Shown here one piece after another: positions 6,253 to 15,400 of a stretch of DNA of 16,731 bases. The notes below the pieces were generated by a model. That model did no database searches. It was not told where the DNA came from and saw only the letters and a program-made list of their open reading frames with translations. How positions within the stretch are numbered: position 1 is the stretch's first letter; each line of letters begins with the position of its first letter. The stretch is from JBFFXF01 sp041569895 (GTDB taxonomy: Bacteria > Planctomycetota > UBA8108 > JACQVS01), in NCBI GenBank assembly GCA_041569895.1, contig JBFFXF010000160.1, positions 1 through 16,731 on the forward strand, in the 5' to 3' direction. The position numbers and the translations under genes were made by a program.

Positions 6253-7350
6253 GTGCTGGCGGTCCTGGTGCGTGCGGCGTTGATCGCGCCGACGCTGCTC
6301 TGCTGCGCCGGTTGCTTCACCTACGTCACCTGGGCCGTCGGAACGCAGGTCGACAGGGAATCGCTGGCCTTCGAGGTCCGCCTGCTCGGCGTCGTCGCGT
6401 CCCCGACGGGCGGCGAGCGGCTCGTTCTCGACTTGCGCTCCGTCGAGGGCTACGACGATGGCCGCCATGAGGCCGCGATCCCTGACGACTGGCCCTCGCG
6501 CCGGACCCGACCGCTGTGGGTCTTCGAGCGCGTCGAGCCCCTGCTCGACATCCGTCTGACGCCGCGCCCGGAGCGCGGCACCCTCGAGCGGGTTTCGTAC
6601 GCGGCGCTCGGCCAGCCCGAGTGGCACGAGGATGCAGCCCTGCGACATCCTTACGTGTACCGAGCATCGATCGGCCGCGGGCCGCGGCCGACCGAGATCT
6701 GGGCATGGGACGAGGCGCGCGGCTCGTTCGTCCATCTTCAGACGCTCGAGTGGAGGCGGCGGACGGACCGGCGTCCTGGCACGGCGGAGGTCTTCGTGAT
6801 CGGAATCGAGCTCGCTTCCGGCGCGGACAAGAGTGACGGCGCCGGTCGTCACGGCGACGACGTGGACGCTCGCATCATCTTCCGAATGAGTGGCATCGAG
6901 GGCTACGACGACGGACTCTGGGAAGCGGCGATCCCGCGGGACTGGCGGGTCCGGCCGCGCCAGCACCTCGCCTTGCTCCATCGCCTTCGTGGACGGCTCA
7001 GGCTCCACCCGAGGCCGCTGACGCTCGACGCGCCGTTCGAACCGATCCCCGGCCCGCCGAACAGAACGCTGATCCGTCCGAGCGGCACGCCGCAGGACGG
7101 ACCTCGTTTCCTCTGGCAGCGCATCTCGACGGGCACCGACTACAAACAAGGGTTCAGTCTGTGGGCGCGGCGCCCACGAGATGGCGCCTGGATCCACGTC
7201 GGGACGCTGGAGCTCCGCGTGCGGCGGCATCTCAAGCGCTGGTACGGGCCGCTGGTCGCGGCGGCTGCGACTCCGCTGACGGTCGCTGCGGATCTCGTGC
7301 TGCTGCCGGTGCAGCCCTGGATGTTCGAATACCTCGCGTTGCAGCACTGA
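6253..7350 (+). CDS. Lipoprotein with duplicated EGYDDG domain
   Basis: The 365-residue product begins with a short hydrophobic signal ending TLLCCAG before Cys21, a probable lipidation site, though Cys at -3 is unusual. The body holds two copies of one module: SVEGYDDGRHEAAIPDDW at 63-80 and SGIEGYDDGLWEAAIPRDW at 213-231, each followed about 90 residues later by a matching strand (FVHLQTLEWRRR and WIHVGTLELRVRR). The C-terminus (GPLVAAAATPLTVAADLVLL, from 332) resembles the 'TPLT..AD...LP' end of YceK-like envelope lipoproteins. I do not recognise a named family or a function. The next gene encodes a relative with one module copy and the same start of the mature protein (C.T.VTW), so the pair arose by duplication. 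An alternative GTG start at 6187 adds 22 Arg-rich residues. Confidence 0.7.
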   Translation: MLAVLVRAALIAPTLLCCAGCFTYVTWAVGTQVDRESLAFEVRLLGVVASPTGGERLVLDLRSVEGYDDGRHEAAIPDDWPSRRTRPLWVFERVEPLLDIRLTPRPERGTLERVSYAALGQPEWHEDAALRHPYVYRASIGRGPRPTEIWAWDEARGSFVHLQTLEWRRRTDRRPGTAEVFVIGIELASGADKSDGAGRHGDDVDARIIFRMSGIEGYDDGLWEAAIPRDWRVRPRQHLALLHRLRGRLRLHPRPLTLDAPFEPIPGPPNRTLIRPSGTPQDGPRFLWQRISTGTDYKQGFSLWARRPRDGAWIHVGTLELRVRRHLKRWYGPLVAAAATPLTVAADLVLLPVQPWMFEYLALQH

Positions 7351-7359
7351 ACTCGTGGT

Positions 7360-7422
7360 GGAGGTAGAATCCACATGGAACTACCGAGTGTAGATGCGCT
7401 CCTTTCGTGGCGGCGCTCGTGA
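7360..7422 (+). promoter_or_regulatory. Possible 15-codon leader minigene with its own ribosome binding site
   Basis: GGAGG at 7360-7364 lies 10 bases before an ATG at 7375. That ATG opens a 15-codon frame (MELPSVDALLSWRRS) whose TGA at 7420-7422 shares its last base with the ATG of the downstream lipoprotein (TGATG). The lipoprotein ATG has no ribosome binding site of its own, so coupling through this frame would explain its translation. It could be a chance arrangement. Confidence 0.35.
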
Positions 7423-8588
7423 TGGAGCTTTGCAGAGAACTCGTTCCGGCTCGCTTGATTCGCTGTGCTCTCTTGCTGTCGCTGGCGACGACACTGAGCG
7501 GTTGCGTGACGGTCGTCACCTGGCGCTGGGCCACGGAAACGAGAAAGACGAGCGACACGATCCGGGCGAAGATCGAAGCGCTGCGCCAGGAATCGGGCGA
7601 GCCGGATCTCCTCGTGTTCAGGCTGTCTCATGTCGAGGGCGTCGAGGACGGCCTCTACGCCGTGGAGATCCCGGCGGGATGGCGGTCGAGCCCGATGCAC
7701 AACCGTCCCCGCAGCTACTCGTACCTCTTCTGGCTCGACGATCCTCTCGAGCTCGAGGTCAAGCCGGTCGAGAAGTGGACGCACGAGCTTCCCGCGGCGC
7801 CCGAGCTGCAGCGGTGGATCCGGGCCCATCGGCGATCCGAGTACCCGTACTACTTCGGCCCTTACGGGCCGACGCCCGAGCTGGTCGGCCGGGTGGGCCC
7901 CGGGAAGGTCGTCATCCTGGACGAGTTCGAGTGGCCGGTGCGGGAGGAGCTCGCCGAGCCGGGGCGTCCCGTCGTCGCGACGGTCCTCACTCCGCTGACC
8001 GCCGCGCTCGACCTCCTCCCGGCGTTCCTCCTGGTCCTGCTGTTTCGCGCCTGGCGGAAACGGGGACCGGTCCGCGCCGCCGGAACCGACAGCATTGCGT
8101 GCGTTCTCCATCTCGTGGGGTTTCTCGTCACGGCGGTTTTCATCGCCGCGACGGACGACTTCTGGACACTCGGCTGGCACGTGTGGGGCGAGCTCCTCGG
8201 AGTGGGAGGCGAAGCCTTGACGATTCCCTGGCTCGTCGCAGTCCGCGCGCTGGCGCTGGTCGGGGCCGTGATCCTCTCCCTCGCCCATGTGCGGGCGGCT
8301 GGTGGAGGCGTGAGGAGGCTGCGGCTAGCGATCGCCTCTTCCTCCCTGGCTCTTCTGGCCATCCCATTCGCGCTCGACATCACTCAGGGCCCCGAGATCG
8401 CGACTGTGCAGGCGATCAGCCTCATCGGATCGGGCGCGGCGGCGGTCCTGGCGGTGCTGGCGGCGCTGCATGGCGTTCGGCCGCTGTGGGTCACCGCCGG
8501 CACCTTCCTCCCCGCTGTCCTCCTCTTCCTGCTCGAGATCTACTGGGGGCTGCTGACGGCCATCGTGTTCCTCGTTCCGCCCCATTGA
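7422..8588 (+). CDS. Lipoprotein with six C-terminal transmembrane helices
   Basis: The 388-residue product has a textbook lipoprotein signal (TLSG before Cys28). Residues 29-180 hold one copy of the module seen twice in the preceding gene (HVEGVEDGLYAVEIPAGW at 70-87), then the 'VLTPLTAALDLLP' strand at 188-200 that matches the C-terminus of its neighbour. After this come six hydrophobic segments at about 185-208, 224-243, 268-289, 300-320, 329-349 and 358-385. A lipid-anchored domain joined to a polytopic membrane part is unusual. I chose the ATG at 7422 over the GTG at 7407 because it overlaps the stop of a short frame with a good ribosome binding site; neither start has a site of its own. 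It lies 71 bases after its paralogue and is likely co-transcribed with it. Function is unknown. Confidence 0.72.
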   Translation: MELCRELVPARLIRCALLLSLATTLSGCVTVVTWRWATETRKTSDTIRAKIEALRQESGEPDLLVFRLSHVEGVEDGLYAVEIPAGWRSSPMHNRPRSYSYLFWLDDPLELEVKPVEKWTHELPAAPELQRWIRAHRRSEYPYYFGPYGPTPELVGRVGPGKVVILDEFEWPVREELAEPGRPVVATVLTPLTAALDLLPAFLLVLLFRAWRKRGPVRAAGTDSIACVLHLVGFLVTAVFIAATDDFWTLGWHVWGELLGVGGEALTIPWLVAVRALALVGAVILSLAHVRAAGGGVRRLRLAIASSSLALLAIPFALDITQGPEIATVQAISLIGSGAAAVLAVLAALHGVRPLWVTAGTFLPAVLLFLLEIYWGLLTAIVFLVPPH

Positions 8589-8617
8589 CCCGAGCCCGTG
8601 CAGCCCGACCGTGCCGT

Positions 8618-8650
8618 CGGAGCCCGGCTTCTTCCCGGAGCCGGGCTCCG
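8618..8650. terminator. Hairpin between convergent genes, probably bidirectional
   Basis: CGGAGCCCGGC at 8618-8628 pairs perfectly with 8640-8650; a further T-A pair inside leaves a loop of 9 bases. It sits 29 bases after the lipoprotein stop and 61 bases after the stop of the minus-strand propeller gene, so it can serve both. There is no U-run on either side. Confidence 0.65.
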
Positions 8651-8711
8651 GCGCGGCGGCCTTGCGAATGACTGGTCGTTGCTCGCCGGAACCGGGTCGG
8701 GGCCGCGGACG

Positions 8712-10268
8712 TCATTTGGTGGCGTCTCGCTCCGAGCACGCTTCGTGGCTGCCGCAGCCGAGCGCGTCCTTCGTCGGGTCGACGCCGCAATCCGTCACCC
8801 CGGGAAGTGGAATCATCCCGCTTCCGAGAAACAGCACGCCGAGCGTGTTGATCGCGTCGGAGATGTCCACCTTCCCGTCGTCGTTCGAGTCGCAGGCGTC
8901 CTCGCAAGCGGGATCTCCCTGGCCGAGGAAGAGGGAGCCCAGGGCCGACACGGCGTCGGCAATGTCGACGCTGCCGTCGTCGTTACAGTCCGCGCGGAGG
9001 AACTCCGGTTGACCACATTCACCCGGCGTCGGGTCTTCTGCGGTGAGCTTGATGAGGAACGCGTCGGCAGATTCGAATATGTTGAAAAAACTTGAATTGC
9101 CGGCCACGACATAGCCGCCGTCGGTCGTCTGCGCGACAGAGCGGCCATGACCGACGCCGCCCGACGTCCTCTCCCAGGTGCGATTTCCCTGCCAATCGGT
9201 CCTCACCAGAACGAGGTCGATGACTTCCGGCCCACCAGGGGGACCGGTCGACCCGGCGACGATGTAGCCGCCGTCGGTTGTCTCCGCGACAGAGGCGCCG
9301 GTGTCCCACTCCGGCCCGCCGAAGGTCTTCTCCCACGTCGACGGATCGTCCGGGTCGACGTTCCCGTCGGCGTCCGTCTTGATGAGATAGACGTCCGAGC
9401 CTCCCGCCCCGAAGGAACTGGTGGTCCCGACGACAATGTAGCCGCCATCGGTCGTCTGCGCGACCGAGGCGCCGCTATCCCGCTCCAGCCCACCGAACGT
9501 CTTCTCCCACGTCGACGGGTCCTCCGGGTCGACGTTCCCGTCGGCGTCCGTCTTGATGAGATAGACGTCGTCCGAGTCTCCCGCGCCGAAGGAACCGGTG
9601 GACCCGACGACGATATAGCCGCCGTCGGTCGTCTGCGCGACAGAGGCGCCAAGATCCGACTGCGGGCCGCCGAAGGTTCTCTCCCAGAGCTTGTTCCCCG
9701 CCGCGTCGGTTCTCACAAGATAGACGTCGAGCTCTCCCGCGCCAAAGGACCAGGTCCAGCCGGCGACCACATAGCCGCCGTCGGTCGTCCGCGCGACAGA
9801 GGCGCCACTATCCGACTCCGGCCCGCCGAAGGTCTTCTCCCACGTCGACGGATCCTCCGGATCGACGTTCCCGTCGGCGTTCGTCTTGACGAGATAGACG
9901 TCCGAGCCTCCCGCGCCAAGGGAACTGGTCGATCCGGCGACGATATAGCCACCGTCGATCGTCTGCTCAACCGCAGAGGCGTGTTCGTTTCTCCGACCGC
10001 CGAGGGTCCGTTCCCAGACCGTGTTTCCTTCCTTGTCCAATTTGTGAAGAGCAATGTCGAAGTCGCCAATGACCTTTATCGAGGGGCCGATGCTGAGCGC
10101 GAGAACGTAGCCGCCGTCGGTCGTCTGCTTGACGGAGGAGGTATGAAAGGTCTTGGAGGACGAGCCGAAGGATCTCTCCCACTCGATGCATGGAGCTTCC
10201 TGCGCGCGCAGCGCTGCGGGGGAGCTCAGAACGAAAAGCAGAGCGAGCCGCGTGGTGATTCGTTCCAT
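8712..10268 (-). CDS. Exported seven-bladed propeller protein with C-terminal dockerin-like pair
   Basis: The 518-residue product starts at the ATG with GGAGG 5 bases upstream; a 39-codon upstream extension is Arg-rich and is probably not translated. It has a signal peptide (1-22, cut after LRA or AQ), then seven repeats of 50-60 residues, each marked by T(T/I)DGGY(V/I) at about 49, 103, 161, 213, 272, 330 and 381, with DVYL.KTD and W(E)(K/R)TFGG strands. Seven copies fit one closed beta-propeller. Blades 2, 4 and 5 carry an extra NVDPEDPSTW-like loop. A dockerin-like EF-hand pair follows (426-482, DCNDDGSVDIADA and DSNDDGKVDISDA) and then a Cys-bearing tail, CGVDPTKDALGC. It is a surface or secreted protein; ligand unknown. 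It starts 56 bases after the stop of the gene above it and is probably in the same operon. Confidence 0.82.
   Translation of the reverse strand: MERITTRLALLFVLSSPAALRAQEAPCIEWERSFGSSSKTFHTSSVKQTTDGGYVLALSIGPSIKVIGDFDIALHKLDKEGNTVWERTLGGRRNEHASAVEQTIDGGYIVAGSTSSLGAGGSDVYLVKTNADGNVDPEDPSTWEKTFGGPESDSGASVARTTDGGYVVAGWTWSFGAGELDVYLVRTDAAGNKLWERTFGGPQSDLGASVAQTTDGGYIVVGSTGSFGAGDSDDVYLIKTDADGNVDPEDPSTWEKTFGGLERDSGASVAQTTDGGYIVVGTTSSFGAGGSDVYLIKTDADGNVDPDDPSTWEKTFGGPEWDTGASVAETTDGGYIVAGSTGPPGGPEVIDLVLVRTDWQGNRTWERTSGGVGHGRSVAQTTDGGYVVAGNSSFFNIFESADAFLIKLTAEDPTPGECGQPEFLRADCNDDGSVDIADAVSALGSLFLGQGDPACEDACDSNDDGKVDISDAINTLGVLFLGSGMIPLPGVTDCGVDPTKDALGCGSHEACSERDATK
9349..9569. repeat. Near-identical blade repeats inside the propeller gene
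   Basis: Positions 9349-9395 and 9523-9569 are identical over 47 bases at an offset of 174 bases (58 codons); a third, slightly diverged copy lies at about 9853-9901. The matches cover the loop and strand of adjacent propeller blades and show recent duplication of blade units. Confidence 0.75.
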
Positions 10269-10324
10269 GGAAACCTCCGTTCCGAGCGAGATTCTGAAAA
10301 CACGGACGCCGCGCGAGCGGACGC

Positions 10325-11602
10325 CTACTCGCAGGGCGGGTACGCGTCGCACGTCAAGTCGTCCTCGGTGGGATCGGCTCCGCACGCCGCGTGCGGATCG
10401 GGCGGTTGCGCGCCGCCGAGGAACAGAAAGTCGAGTACCGCGACCGCGTCGGAGAGGTCGACCGTGCCGCTGTCGTTGGCGTCGGCGGCCTTCATGCAGT
10501 CGGGCGCTTCGCTGCCGAGAAAGAGGAACCCGAGGATCGACGAGGCGTCGGACACATCGAGGAGCGCATCGGAGTTCGCGTCACCGCGCTGGAAGTCGAC
10601 GCCAGTCCGTGGCGTATCGTCATAAACGAAGCCGATTCGCATGGGGGATCCCGGGGTGAACGTCACGGTGCCGAAGCCCGTCTTGTGGATCCGCCAGCGC
10701 CAGCCGACGACGCTGCGGCCGCGCAGGGCCGCTCGCATCTCCTCGCGATCGCCGAGGAGGAAGTTCGAGCAGCTCGACCAGTCGGGAACCGTGCCGTCAC
10801 TCGGCGAGTGACTGTCGTCGAGGGAGACGAAAGTGCCGTCGTCGAGCTCGAGCTGCGATTCGGCCATGACCCGTCCACTGCTCATGTTGGACGCGCAGCT
10901 CATCCCATGAATCGCGAGCCGAAGCCCCTCCGTGGAGAACGGGGTGTCGAACTGATAGCTCTCCCACCCGGAAACCTCCTGGGAGCCGGAAAGCGAGATC
11001 GGCGACACTCCGGGAATCTCGCGAATGACGTGGCTGTGGGGTTCGTCGTGGTGCTCGAACGACCAGTGACCGTAGACGAAATGGACCCTGACCGTGTTGT
11101 CCTCTCGCAGACTCGCGAGGCTCGATTGCACGCCGGTGCCGCCGGGGCTCTCGGAAACGGTGCGCATGGCAAGACCGAGCTCGGCCGCGGTCCCCTCGAA
11201 CCCACCTGGAAGACAGCGACCATCGTCGTCGATCGATCCGCAGTGGAGCATTCGCAAGGTCAGCCGGCCCGTGCGTTCCGAGCCCCAGCGCAGATGTTCA
11301 CCCCGATCCGTTGCCAGCACCTCGCCTTCCGGGCCGTGAAGTGCGAACCCGATCTCGACGCTGTCCAGGCCGGCAGAGGTTTCCCGTTTCATGGTCACGA
11401 CCATCGTCTCGATGAGGATCGCCGAGACGCCCTCGAGGGGTACCTGCTCGCTGAGCGCGAATCGCCCGACACCCCAGGTGTTGTACCCCTGGCTCTCGAG
11501 CGAAACCCCGCTGGCCTCGACGGTGACGACGCGCCGGTGCTCGGCGTGGGCGGGAGCGGACGCGATGCACAGGGCAAAGAGAACAAGGGCAAGGCGTTGC
11601 AT
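10325..11602 (-). CDS. Exported protein with C-terminal dockerin-like pair
   Basis: The 425-residue product starts at an ATG with AAGGAG 5 bases upstream and has a clear signal peptide (1-20, cut after AHA). Residues 21-335 form a region I cannot assign, with two Cys pairs likely to bond outside the cytoplasm (CGSIDDDGRC at 121-130; Cys236 and Cys278) and a His-rich patch (HWSFEHHDEPHSH, 179-191) that could bind metal. The C-terminus is a dockerin-like EF-hand pair (339-397, GDANSDALLDVSDA and DANDSGTVDLSDA), then CGADPTEDDLTC and a final PPCE. In cellulosomes dockerins dock onto cohesins; in planctomycetes related segments occur on many exported proteins without a known partner. It is the first gene of a probable two-gene operon and is divergent from the sigma factor gene. 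Confidence 0.78.
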   Translation of the reverse strand: MQRLALVLFALCIASAPAHAEHRRVVTVEASGVSLESQGYNTWGVGRFALSEQVPLEGVSAILIETMVVTMKRETSAGLDSVEIGFALHGPEGEVLATDRGEHLRWGSERTGRLTLRMLHCGSIDDDGRCLPGGFEGTAAELGLAMRTVSESPGGTGVQSSLASLREDNTVRVHFVYGHWSFEHHDEPHSHVIREIPGVSPISLSGSQEVSGWESYQFDTPFSTEGLRLAIHGMSCASNMSSGRVMAESQLELDDGTFVSLDDSHSPSDGTVPDWSSCSNFLLGDREEMRAALRGRSVVGWRWRIHKTGFGTVTFTPGSPMRIGFVYDDTPRTGVDFQRGDANSDALLDVSDASSILGFLFLGSEAPDCMKAADANDSGTVDLSDAVAVLDFLFLGGAQPPDPHAACGADPTEDDLTCDAYPPCE

Positions 11603-11649
11603 GGGAGCTCCTTTCCGCGATTAGGGCTGACGTGTCCCCGGTACGAAAG

Positions 11650-11668
11650 CCGGTCGACTTGCGACCGG
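11650..11668. promoter_or_regulatory. Inverted repeat in the divergent region before the sigma factor
   Basis: CCGGTCG at 11650-11656 and CGACCGG at 11662-11668 form a perfect 7-base inverted repeat with a 5-base gap. It lies 48 bases upstream of the minus-strand gene's ATG and 166 bases before the sigma factor ATG. It could be an operator or a hairpin in the 5' leader of the minus-strand mRNA. The rest of the 231-base region shows no promoter that I can defend on either strand. Confidence 0.4.
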
Positions 11669-11833
11669 TCACACCTGGGATATGCAAAACGCCGTCGAAA
11701 CCCGCAGCGTGAATCCGTCAGTTTCTGCCCGCCTGCCGTCCTGCCGGGATCCTTGCCGGCGGCGCGCCGTTGCCGATACCATTGGGGAAACAGCGGATCT
11801 GCATGAGCAACCCGAACTTCTGACACACGGACA

Positions 11834-12403
11834 ATGACCCCTCCAGCCAGAGCCGACGTCATCACGAGATCCCGGTGCGGCGACGCCCGTGCGACCTCGG
11901 AGCTCGTGGAGCTCGTCTACGACCGATTGCGGGCTCTGGCCTCGCACTACCTGCGACGGGACCGCCGCGGCCACACGCTGCAGGCGACCGAGATCGTCCA
12001 CGAGGCCTTCATGAATCTCGTCGGGCTCACCGACGTCGAGTGGAACGATCGCGCGCACTTCCTCGCCATCGCCGCGAGCGCCATGCGGCAGGTGCTCGGC
12101 GAGTATGCGCGACGGCGTGGCGCTCAGAAGCGCGGCGGGGCGTGGCAGCGGGTGCCGCTCGTGGACACGCTCTCTTTCTCGAGCGGGCCGGAGCTCGATC
12201 TCCTGAGCCTGGACGAGGCGCTGTCGCGACTGCGCGAGCTTCACGAACGACAGGCGCGCGTCGTCGAGTGTCGTTTCTTCTCCGGAATGACCATCGAGGA
12301 AACCGCGAGCGCCCTCGAGGTATCTCCCAGAACCGTGGAGGCCGACTGGTACGCCGCGAGGGCGTGGCTCCGTCGAGAGCTCAGCGAGGAGACGGAAGCG
12401 TGA
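11834..12403 (+). CDS. ECF RNA polymerase sigma factor (TIGR02999-like)
   Basis: The 189-residue product has a sigma region 2 at about 22-95 (LVELVYDRLRALASHYLRR, GHTLQATEIVHEAFMNL, FLAIAASAMRQVL) and a sigma region 4 at 126-183 with the helix-turn-helix MTIEETASALEVSPRTVEAD. The GHTLQ.TE.VHEA. block marks the ECF group common in Planctomycetota and Acidobacteriota, where it often precedes a Pkn-type kinase. Length is normal. It would direct RNA polymerase to a set of target promoters, not identified here. The ATG lacks a clear ribosome binding site, but the product lines up with the family start. The kinase gene begins 13 bases after its stop, so the two are almost certainly co-transcribed. 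Confidence 0.92.
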   Translation: MTPPARADVITRSRCGDARATSELVELVYDRLRALASHYLRRDRRGHTLQATEIVHEAFMNLVGLTDVEWNDRAHFLAIAASAMRQVLGEYARRRGAQKRGGAWQRVPLVDTLSFSSGPELDLLSLDEALSRLRELHERQARVVECRFFSGMTIEETASALEVSPRTVEADWYAARAWLRRELSEETEA

Positions 12404-12416
12404 GGAGCGGTCGAGA

Positions 12417-15400
12417 ATGAATCCCGAGCGCCACCTCCGCATCAGCGAGCTCTTCGAGGCCGCGCGCCGGCTCCCGGCGAGGGACCGAGCGGCGTTTCTC
12501 GAGAAGAGCTGCGACGGCGACGCCGAGCTTCGAGCCGAGGTCGAGTCGCTTCTCGCGCACCACGATGCCGGACCCGACGAGGACCCCGTCGAGGTCGGAG
12601 CGGGGCTTGCGGTGATCGGCGCGCTCGAGGGGCATGCCGAGGATGCCGCGGATCGATCGGGCCTCCGTGAGACCGTCCCGGAGCGGTTCGGCCGCTACAG
12701 ATTGCTCCGGAAGATCGGCGAGGGCGCCATGGGACGCGTCTACGAGGCCGAGCAGGATCATCCACACCGCAGGGTCGCGCTCAAGGTCATCCGTCCCGGC
12801 GCGGCCTCGAGCGAGGCCGAGCGTCGCTTCCGGGTCGAGGCGGAGGTCCTCGGGTGGCTGCAGCATCCGGGCATCGCGCAGATCTTCGAGGCCGGCACCG
12901 CCGAGACCGATCTCGGCCTGCAGCCGTTCTTCGCCATGGAGTTCGTCGAGGGAGAGGACCTTGCCGAGCATGCGCGGTCGGGGGAGCTCGGCGTCCGCGA
13001 GCGACTCGAGCTCGTCGCCGCGGTCTGCGACGCCGTCGAGTATGCGCACCAGAAAGGGGTGATCCATCGCGACCTCAAGCCGGGGAACATCCTCGTCGAC
13101 GCATCGGGGCAGCCGAAGGTTCTCGACTTCGGCGTCGCGCGCGCCATCGACGCCGATCTGCAGACGACGACGCTGCAGACGAGCGCGGGCCAGCTGGTCG
13201 GCACGCTGGCGTACATGAGTCCGGAGCAGGCTGCGGGCGATCCGCGTGAGCTCGACACGCGTTCCGACGTCTACGCGCTCGGCGTCATCTGCTTCGAGCT
13301 GTGTTCCGGCCGTTTGCCGCACGCGCTCGCCGGGCTGTCGGTCGCGCAGGCCGTGCGCGTGATCCAGGAGGAGGACACGACCCGGCTGAGCTCCATCGAC
13401 CTGGCCTTTCACGGTGACGTCGACACCATCGTCTCGACGGCTCTCGAGAAGGACAAGAACCGTCGTTACCCCTCCGCCGCGGCGATGGCCGCGGACATCC
13501 GTCGGTTCCTGGCCGACGAGCCGATCCAGGCGCGGCCCACCTCGACGCTCTACCGCCTGCGCAAGTTCGCCCGGCGCAACAGGGCGCTCGTCGGCGGCAT
13601 CGCCGCGACCTTCGTCGCCCTCGTCGCCGGGACCGTCCTGGCGACGTGGTTCGCGATCCGCGAGGCCGAGCAGAACGCCGAGGCGACCCGACAGACGTAC
13701 CGCGCCGGCATGATGGTCGCGGCGAACGCGGTCGAGACGGGACGGGTGGACAGGGCGGCAGTGCAGCTCGAAGCCAGCCCCGAGAGCCTGCGCGGCTGGG
13801 AATGGCGGCACCTGAAGAGCCGGCTCGACGGCAGCCTCGTGACGCTGCGGGAGGACTCGCAGATAACCGGCGTCGGGTTCAGCGCGAGCGGAGACCGGGT
13901 GGTGGTCGCGTCTCGGACTCTCCGCGTTCGCGATGTCGACACCGGTGACGTGCTCCACGCGTTTCCCCCGGACGAGGGCGACTTCTACACGACCGGCAAC
14001 TACGTCGCCGGGGGTCGGTGGATCGCCGCCGGCACGGCGCGCGGCTCGGTTCGGATCTGGGATGCGGAGACCTTCGGCGAGGTGGTCGTGCTCACGGACG
14101 AGAGCGCGAAGATCAAGAGGCTCGTCGTCGCGGACGACGGCTCGCACGCAGTCGCGGTCGACAGTCGTTCCACTCTGCGCTGGTGGGCGCTGCCGGAAGG
14201 GCGACTTCTCGGGACGCGCGAGGGAGGCGACGTGGCGCTCGGCCCCGATCACCGCACTCTCGCCGTCGTCCACGAGTCGACGCCGGTGTGGGGGCCCGGC
14301 ACGATTCAGCTCCTCGACATGCCCACGGCCACGAACACGGGCATCGTGCTGGGCGGCCACAGCCTGAGGATCACGCGCGTGGTCTACAGCCCGGATGGAA
14401 GCCGCATCGCGTCCTCGTCGCAGGACGAATCCGTGCGACTCTGGGACTCGTCGACGGGTCGAGAGATCGATCGCATGTCGGAGCACTCGGGCTTCGTGCA
14501 CGCGGTCGCCTTCAGCCCGGACGGCCAGCTCGTGGCGTCGTCCGCCGAGGACTTCACCGTGAGGATCTGGGACGTCGCGTCGCGCGCCGTGACGACCCTG
14601 GTGGGGCACACGAGTCCGGTGTACGAGATCGCGTTCAGCGCCGACGGCGGGCGTCTTGTCTCCGGCGCCCGCGACGGCACCGTTCGCGTGTGGGACGCCG
14701 GCGGTCCGTTCGACGTTCCTTCCGGCGACTCCGCCCCGGGCGTCGCGTGCTTCAGCCCCGATGACTCACTGGTCGCATGGCCAACGGTCGATCCGATGAC
14801 GCTGCGGGTCTGGGACCGCGACACGGGGCGCGCGCTCGCGACCGCGCGTGGACCCGAAGGGATCCCCCAGTTCTATTCCATCATCTTCGACGGAACAGGC
14901 GACCGGATCATCGCCGCGGCAAGCCACATCGTCGTCTGGGACGCACGCACGCTCGACGAGCTCCTGGTGATATCGGGAACGGGACGCAGGTACCAGACGG
15001 TGGCGATTTCGCCGGACGGCCGGTGGCTCGTCGCCGGGGACGGTGCCGCAGAGCTGACGCTCTTCGACGCCACCACGGGCGAGCACTCGGCGCGACGCAG
15101 GCACGGCGGGATCGAGGTCTTCAACGTCGCGTTCAGCCCCGACGGCACCCGCGTCGCGTCGTTCGATCGTTTCAGGACGGTGCGGCTGTGGGACTCCGAC
15201 GATCTGCGGCCGATCTGGCAGACGGCGAAGGAGCCAGACCGCCAGCGCCTGTACCCCTATCGCCTCTACCAGGCCCTCGACTTTCATCCCGACGGCGACG
15301 TCATCGCGAGCCTCTCGGCGGAGAACACCGTCCGCCTCCGGGACGTCGCGAGCGGCGAGCACGTCGGCGAGGTCGGCGGTCACAGCGGCATCCTGACCGC

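Noticed and set aside
5914..8288. Two long minus-strand frames opposite the lipoprotein genes
   Set aside because: The plus strand has lipoprotein signals, a shared repeated motif and proper ribosome binding sites; the minus frames have no recognisable features.
9100..10140. Regularly spaced repeats that could suggest a CRISPR or other repeat array
   Set aside because: Spacing is 150-180 bases, the units stay in frame and encode propeller blades; there are no unique short spacers.
11760..11769. 10-base perfect palindrome CGGCGCGCCG in the divergent region
   Set aside because: Short GC-only palindromes are expected by chance at this base composition and it has no promoter around it.
12381..14609. 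742-codon open frame antisense to the sigma/kinase region
   Set aside because: It runs against a kinase gene with all catalytic motifs intact; the antisense product is an Arg/Asp/Glu/Leu-rich shadow made by GC-rich third positions.
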